A stretch of DNA of 9,149 nt from the NCBI GenBank assembly GCA_964345365.1, contig CAYFQR010000041.1, positions 1 to 9,149 of the forward strand, in the 5' to 3' direction. The translations under genes were made by a program, and so were the position numbers. Origin of the DNA: RUG754 sp964345365. GTDB taxonomy: Bacteria > Bacillota > Clostridia > Peptostreptococcales > Anaerovoracaceae. The notes below the pieces were generated by a model. That model had not been told where the DNA came from, ran no database searches, and was given only the letters and a program-made list of their open reading frames with translations. Positions 6,327-9,149 of the stretch are shown here, piece by piece. Each line of letters starts with the position of its first letter. The stretch's first letter is position 1.

Positions 6327-7598
6327 TCATCTGTCCTTTCTTACAGTTACGCTTATCATTAAAAGTGCGATAAGAATAAGCGCTAAAACCAAAATCTCCA
6401 TATTATTTTCAAAGCCCGTCTTAGACACTTGGCTTGCCCAAACCGTGCCGATGAGCAATGCAAGCGTGGAAAGTCCGAACCCGAAACCTAAATTTTCAGG
6501 CATGGCGGAAGCCAGACCTGTGAGTGTGATCGGCATAGCCACATTGAAGAAGGCTATTGAAATTCCCATCAGAATCCAAACTACAGGAGATGCTCCGTTT
6601 ATCATTTTACCTGCCATAAAAGAGAATACAAAAAAAGCAGCCGACGATACGAGACTGTATACGGCGGTATTCCACACCCCGATTTTATCCGAGAGAATTC
6701 CTCCCATAGCTTTGCCGACAGCGGATGAAAAAGGCACGAGTATTATCAGCATTCCGGTTTTCTCGAAACCGAGCGGCCAAATCATTCCCGAGTAGCTCCT
6801 TATTACTACGGCAGCGAAAAGAGCACAGACTATAAAGGCAACTCCTCCTTTAGCGGCAATCAAATCAAATGTTCGTATACCGCAGCGATTTCCGTCTGCT
6901 CGTAAGATGTCATTTTGAACAGTATTTTTTGTTATATCGAAATGAACATAATCGTAATTCGGCAAGGCAATTTTTTCGCCTTTTTTCCCTCTTAAAAGGT
7001 AGTCCAAATAATCTTTAGCCCAATTATCAGAGGATTTGAACAGAAGAAATATAGAAAGCAGAATCGTAAACAGCGGCATAATTACCGCCGTTTTACCGCC
7101 CATGTTTCCGAGCATAGTCCCCGTTGCCACCCCGAGTGCACCTGAACTTACGAAAATGCCTGACGGTGAAATCTTGCCGCCCGATGATTTCATCACCTGG
7201 ACGCCTCCTCCCACGTGGAAGCAGGCGTTCAGGAATGCCGCAATTATCATAGATGCCCAGGACATCATCTCCGAGTTTGAAATATTTATCATTATCAGAG
7301 GAATCAGCATGAGTTCAGTTCCTTCGATTCCGACAATCTTCTCAAGTTTGGGGAATCTGTCCACCAAGGCACCGATTATAGGCTGGAATCCGAAAGCTAT
7401 AATATTGTATAGAAGAAACGCATAGCCCAAATAATCAGCGGGAGATACTTGAGCCGTCTGCACCGCCCCGAAAGCTGCCGCACCTACGCTACAGGATTCT
7501 ATGCTGTAAAAAGCGTTGATTCCCTTGAATAAAATGTAAAAGCACGACATGTCTACGGCAAAATGTGAAATTGTCCATGCAGTGAGTTTATTCGTCAT
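6327..7598 (-). CDS. Major facilitator superfamily transporter, substrate unknown
   Basis: A 423-residue integral membrane protein with about twelve predicted spans in two halves, joined by a hydrophilic loop at ~188-250. The motif between spans 2 and 3, GALVDRFPKLEKI (76-88), and its counterpart in the second half, GGILSDKIGVWN (299-310), fit the MFS motif A (G-x-x-x-D-R/K...). Span 1 contains HFAVDMSCFYILF, and span 4 has FHVGGG (127-132), a histidine-glycine signature resembling the fosmidomycin-resistance type of MFS carriers. SSGALGVATGTMLG (151-164) forms a glycine-rich span 5. The start ATG at 7598 lies six bases after the pyruvate carboxylase stop, and its AAAGGAT site overlaps that stop, so it is surely co-transcribed. 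The operon suggests an organic acid or amino acid linked to oxaloacetate or threonine metabolism, but the sequence does not show the substrate. Confidence 0.85.
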   Translation of the reverse strand: MTNKLTAWTISHFAVDMSCFYILFKGINAFYSIESCSVGAAAFGAVQTAQVSPADYLGYAFLLYNIIAFGFQPIIGALVDRFPKLEKIVGIEGTELMLIPLIMINISNSEMMSWASMIIAAFLNACFHVGGGVQVMKSSGGKISPSGIFVSSGALGVATGTMLGNMGGKTAVIMPLFTILLSIFLLFKSSDNWAKDYLDYLLRGKKGEKIALPNYDYVHFDITKNTVQNDILRADGNRCGIRTFDLIAAKGGVAFIVCALFAAVVIRSYSGMIWPLGFEKTGMLIILVPFSSAVGKAMGGILSDKIGVWNTAVYSLVSSAAFFVFSFMAGKMINGASPVVWILMGISIAFFNVAMPITLTGLASAMPENLGFGFGLSTLALLIGTVWASQVSKTGFENNMEILVLALILIALLMISVTVRKDR

Positions 7599-7604
7599 AT
7601 CCTT

Positions 7605-9149
7605 TTACTTCAGTATTGCAACCATCTCTCCGGCTTTTACGCTGCTGCCTTCGGAGACGTAAATTCTTTCGACAACTCCCTCTACCGTAGCTATTATATT
7701 GGTTTCCATTTTCATGGCTTCAATTACAGCGATAGGTTGATTGATCTCCACTTTTTCGCCTTCTTTAACCAGAACCTTAACTATGTTGCCTGGTATGTTC
7801 GCACCTATATGCAGCGGATTTTCTTCATCCGCATAAAGTACTGAAGTCGACGAATTTGTTGTAACAGTCTTATCTTTAATCTTAATTACGCGACGGTTTC
7901 CGTTTACCTCGAAGATGGCATCTCTCATCCCGTCGCTGTCTACAGCTCTTACCTCCGTGAGTTTGACCATGAACATCTTGCCTTCTTCAATCTTGATTTC
8001 GCCGGTTTCACCCTCCGTAAGACCATGGAAGAAGATATCCGAACCCATGTATCTGAAGTTGCCTTCTTTTCTGACAGTCTTTATGTAGTCTTCGAACACC
8101 TTCGGATAAAGTGCGTACGAGATGACCTCTCTGTCAGTCCCCTCAAGTTCAAGCTCCGTTTTAAGATGTTCTCTTATAGCATTAAAATCCTCAGGAGGTA
8201 AAAGTTCTCCCGGTCTGCAGGTGACAGGTTTTTTGCCCTTCAGTACTATTTTCTGGATATCTTCAGGGAATCCGCCCTCAGGCTGACCCATCATTCCTTC
8301 AAAATATGATACCGCGGAATCAGGGAAGTCGATGTTTGCACCTTTTTCTACAATATTCTCAGGGGTGAGATCGTTTTGAACCATAAAGATTGCAAGGTCG
8401 CCTACAACTTTGGAGGATGGCGTAACCTTAACTATATCCCCAAGCATCTGATTCACCGCCTTGTACATATCCTTTACTTCCGCAAGCTTATGTCCTAAAC
8501 CGAATGATTCAACCTGTGCCTGAAGGTTCGAATACTGTCCTCCGGGTATTTCATATTTGTATATTTCCGCGGAGGCTGTCAAAAGCTCCGACTCGAACTC
8601 CTTATATACAGGTCTTACATCCTTCCAATATTCCGAAATCTTCTGAAGTCCGTCAGCGTCAAGACAAGTATCTCTGTCGGAATGATTCAATGCCGCGACG
8701 ATAGAGTTAAGAGCAGGCTGTGAAGTAAGTCCCGACATCGAGTTAACAGCAGCATCGGCGATATCAACTCCCGCTTGTGCCGCCATAAGCACCGTCGCCA
8801 CACCGTTTCCTGACGTATCATGCGTATGCAGATGGATAGGTATTCCTATCTCCTGCTTGAGTGCTCCTATCAGTTTTGATGCTGCGGTAGGCTTAAGTAA
8901 GCCCGACATATCTTTTATTCCGAGTATATTTGCTCCTCGCTTCTCGAGTTCTTTTGCCATTTTCACATAGTATGAAAGCGTGTATTTGTCTCTGGAAGCA
9001 TCGAGTATATCTCCGGTGTAGCAGATGCAAGGCTCTGCAAGCATTCCTTGATTAAGCGTCTCATCAAGGGCGATTTTCATTCCTTCTATCCAGTTAAGGG
9101 AGTCGAATATTCTGAATACATCTATGCCTGCCTTGGCACTCTGCTTGAT
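7605..9149 (-). CDS. pyc: Pyruvate carboxylase, C-terminal half (runs off the right edge)
   Basis: Pyruvate carboxylase makes oxaloacetate from pyruvate, bicarbonate and ATP by means of a swinging biotin. The frame is open to the window edge, and its first residues (IKQSAKAGIDVFRIFDSLNW) are conserved carboxyltransferase sequence, so the start lies outside. The 514 residues here contain the rest of the carboxyltransferase barrel, with LGIKDMSGLLKP (the carbamylated lysine) and the metal ligands HLHTHDTSGNG. Next come the conserved-carboxylase region (GGQYSNLQAQ, GHKLAEVKDMY, SSKVVGDLA), the PYC-type linker ALYPKVFEDYI...FFHGL, and a biotinyl domain with EAMKMET, the biotinylated lysine lying 35 residues from the end as usual. 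The linker and central domain favour single-chain pyruvate carboxylase over the oxaloacetate decarboxylase alpha subunit. A two-chain PycB cannot be excluded without the upstream half. It is the first gene visible in the minus-strand operon. Confidence 0.92.
   Translation of the reverse strand: MKQSAKAGIDVFRIFDSLNWIEGMKIALDETLNQGMLAEPCICYTGDILDASRDKYTLSYYVKMAKELEKRGANILGIKDMSGLLKPTAASKLIGALKQEIGIPIHLHTHDTSGNGVATVLMAAQAGVDIADAAVNSMSGLTSQPALNSIVAALNHSDRDTCLDADGLQKISEYWKDVRPVYKEFESELLTASAEIYKYEIPGGQYSNLQAQVESFGLGHKLAEVKDMYKAVNQMLGDIVKVTPSSKVVGDLAIFMVQNDLTPENIVEKGANIDFPDSAVSYFEGMMGQPEGGFPEDIQKIVLKGKKPVTCRPGELLPPEDFNAIREHLKTELELEGTDREVISYALYPKVFEDYIKTVRKEGNFRYMGSDIFFHGLTEGETGEIKIEEGKMFMVKLTEVRAVDSDGMRDAIFEVNGNRRVIKIKDKTVTTNSSTSVLYADEENPLHIGANIPGNIVKVLVKEGEKVEINQPIAVIEAMKMETNIIATVEGVVERIYVSEGSSVKAGEMVAILK

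Noticed and set aside
7605..9149. Oxaloacetate decarboxylase alpha subunit
   Set aside because: The tetramerisation/linker region (ALYPKVFEDYI, FFHGL, EIKIEEGK) is typical of pyruvate carboxylase. The open frame at the edge allows a full-length enzyme.

Overview
The window looks like chromosomal DNA of a low-to-moderate G+C Gram-positive anaerobe, most likely a member of the Clostridia. This rests on AGGAG/AAGGA ribosome binding sites, short intrinsic terminators, Firmicutes-like FtsH, threonine synthase and pyruvate carboxylase sequences, and a yybP-ykoY-type leader RNA. A run of ten Ns at 3318-3327 shows that the sequence is a scaffold, probably from a draft or metagenome assembly. Two genes at the left end are grossly incomplete, so real deletion and misassembly both have to be considered there.

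Left part (1-1290): the + strand carries a broken ftsH (1-530). Its AAA+ ATPase core is joined, out of frame, to the last ~50 residues of the protein, and the zinc-protease domain is missing. A bidirectional terminator (541-571) separates it from a minus-strand remnant of a SulP-type anion transporter (579-1085) that keeps only the last membrane helix and the STAS domain. The remnant begins 16 bases beyond another strong terminator (1101-1142). From 1086 to 1286 there is no gene, only hairpins.

Middle part (1287-4200): a minus-strand P2-type (SERCA/PMR1-like) cation-exporting ATPase is interrupted by the N gap. Its 5' leader has a near-consensus promoter (4166-4194), an aptamer with the conserved blocks of the yybP-ykoY manganese riboswitch (4068-4157), and a terminator (4034-4075) whose first strand overlaps the last strand of aptamer helix P1. 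This is the layout of a transcriptional ON switch. It suggests that the pump exports Mn2+ (possibly also Ca2+) and is made when Mn2+ is high.

Right part (4176-9149): a tightly packed minus-strand operon reads pyruvate carboxylase (partial, entering from the right edge) - MFS transporter - 79-aa single-span protein - 109-aa multi-span membrane protein - threonine synthase - terminator. Pyruvate carboxylase makes oxaloacetate, the precursor of aspartate and so of threonine, and threonine synthase does the last step of that branch. The transporter and the two small membrane proteins have no assignable substrate or role. The operon's terminator hairpin physically overlaps the promoter of the riboswitch-controlled ATPase. 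I see no mobile element, CRISPR array, tRNA or rRNA. The best candidates for something not fully described are the three-gene membrane module inside the pyc-thrC operon and the overlapping terminator/promoter/riboswitch region.
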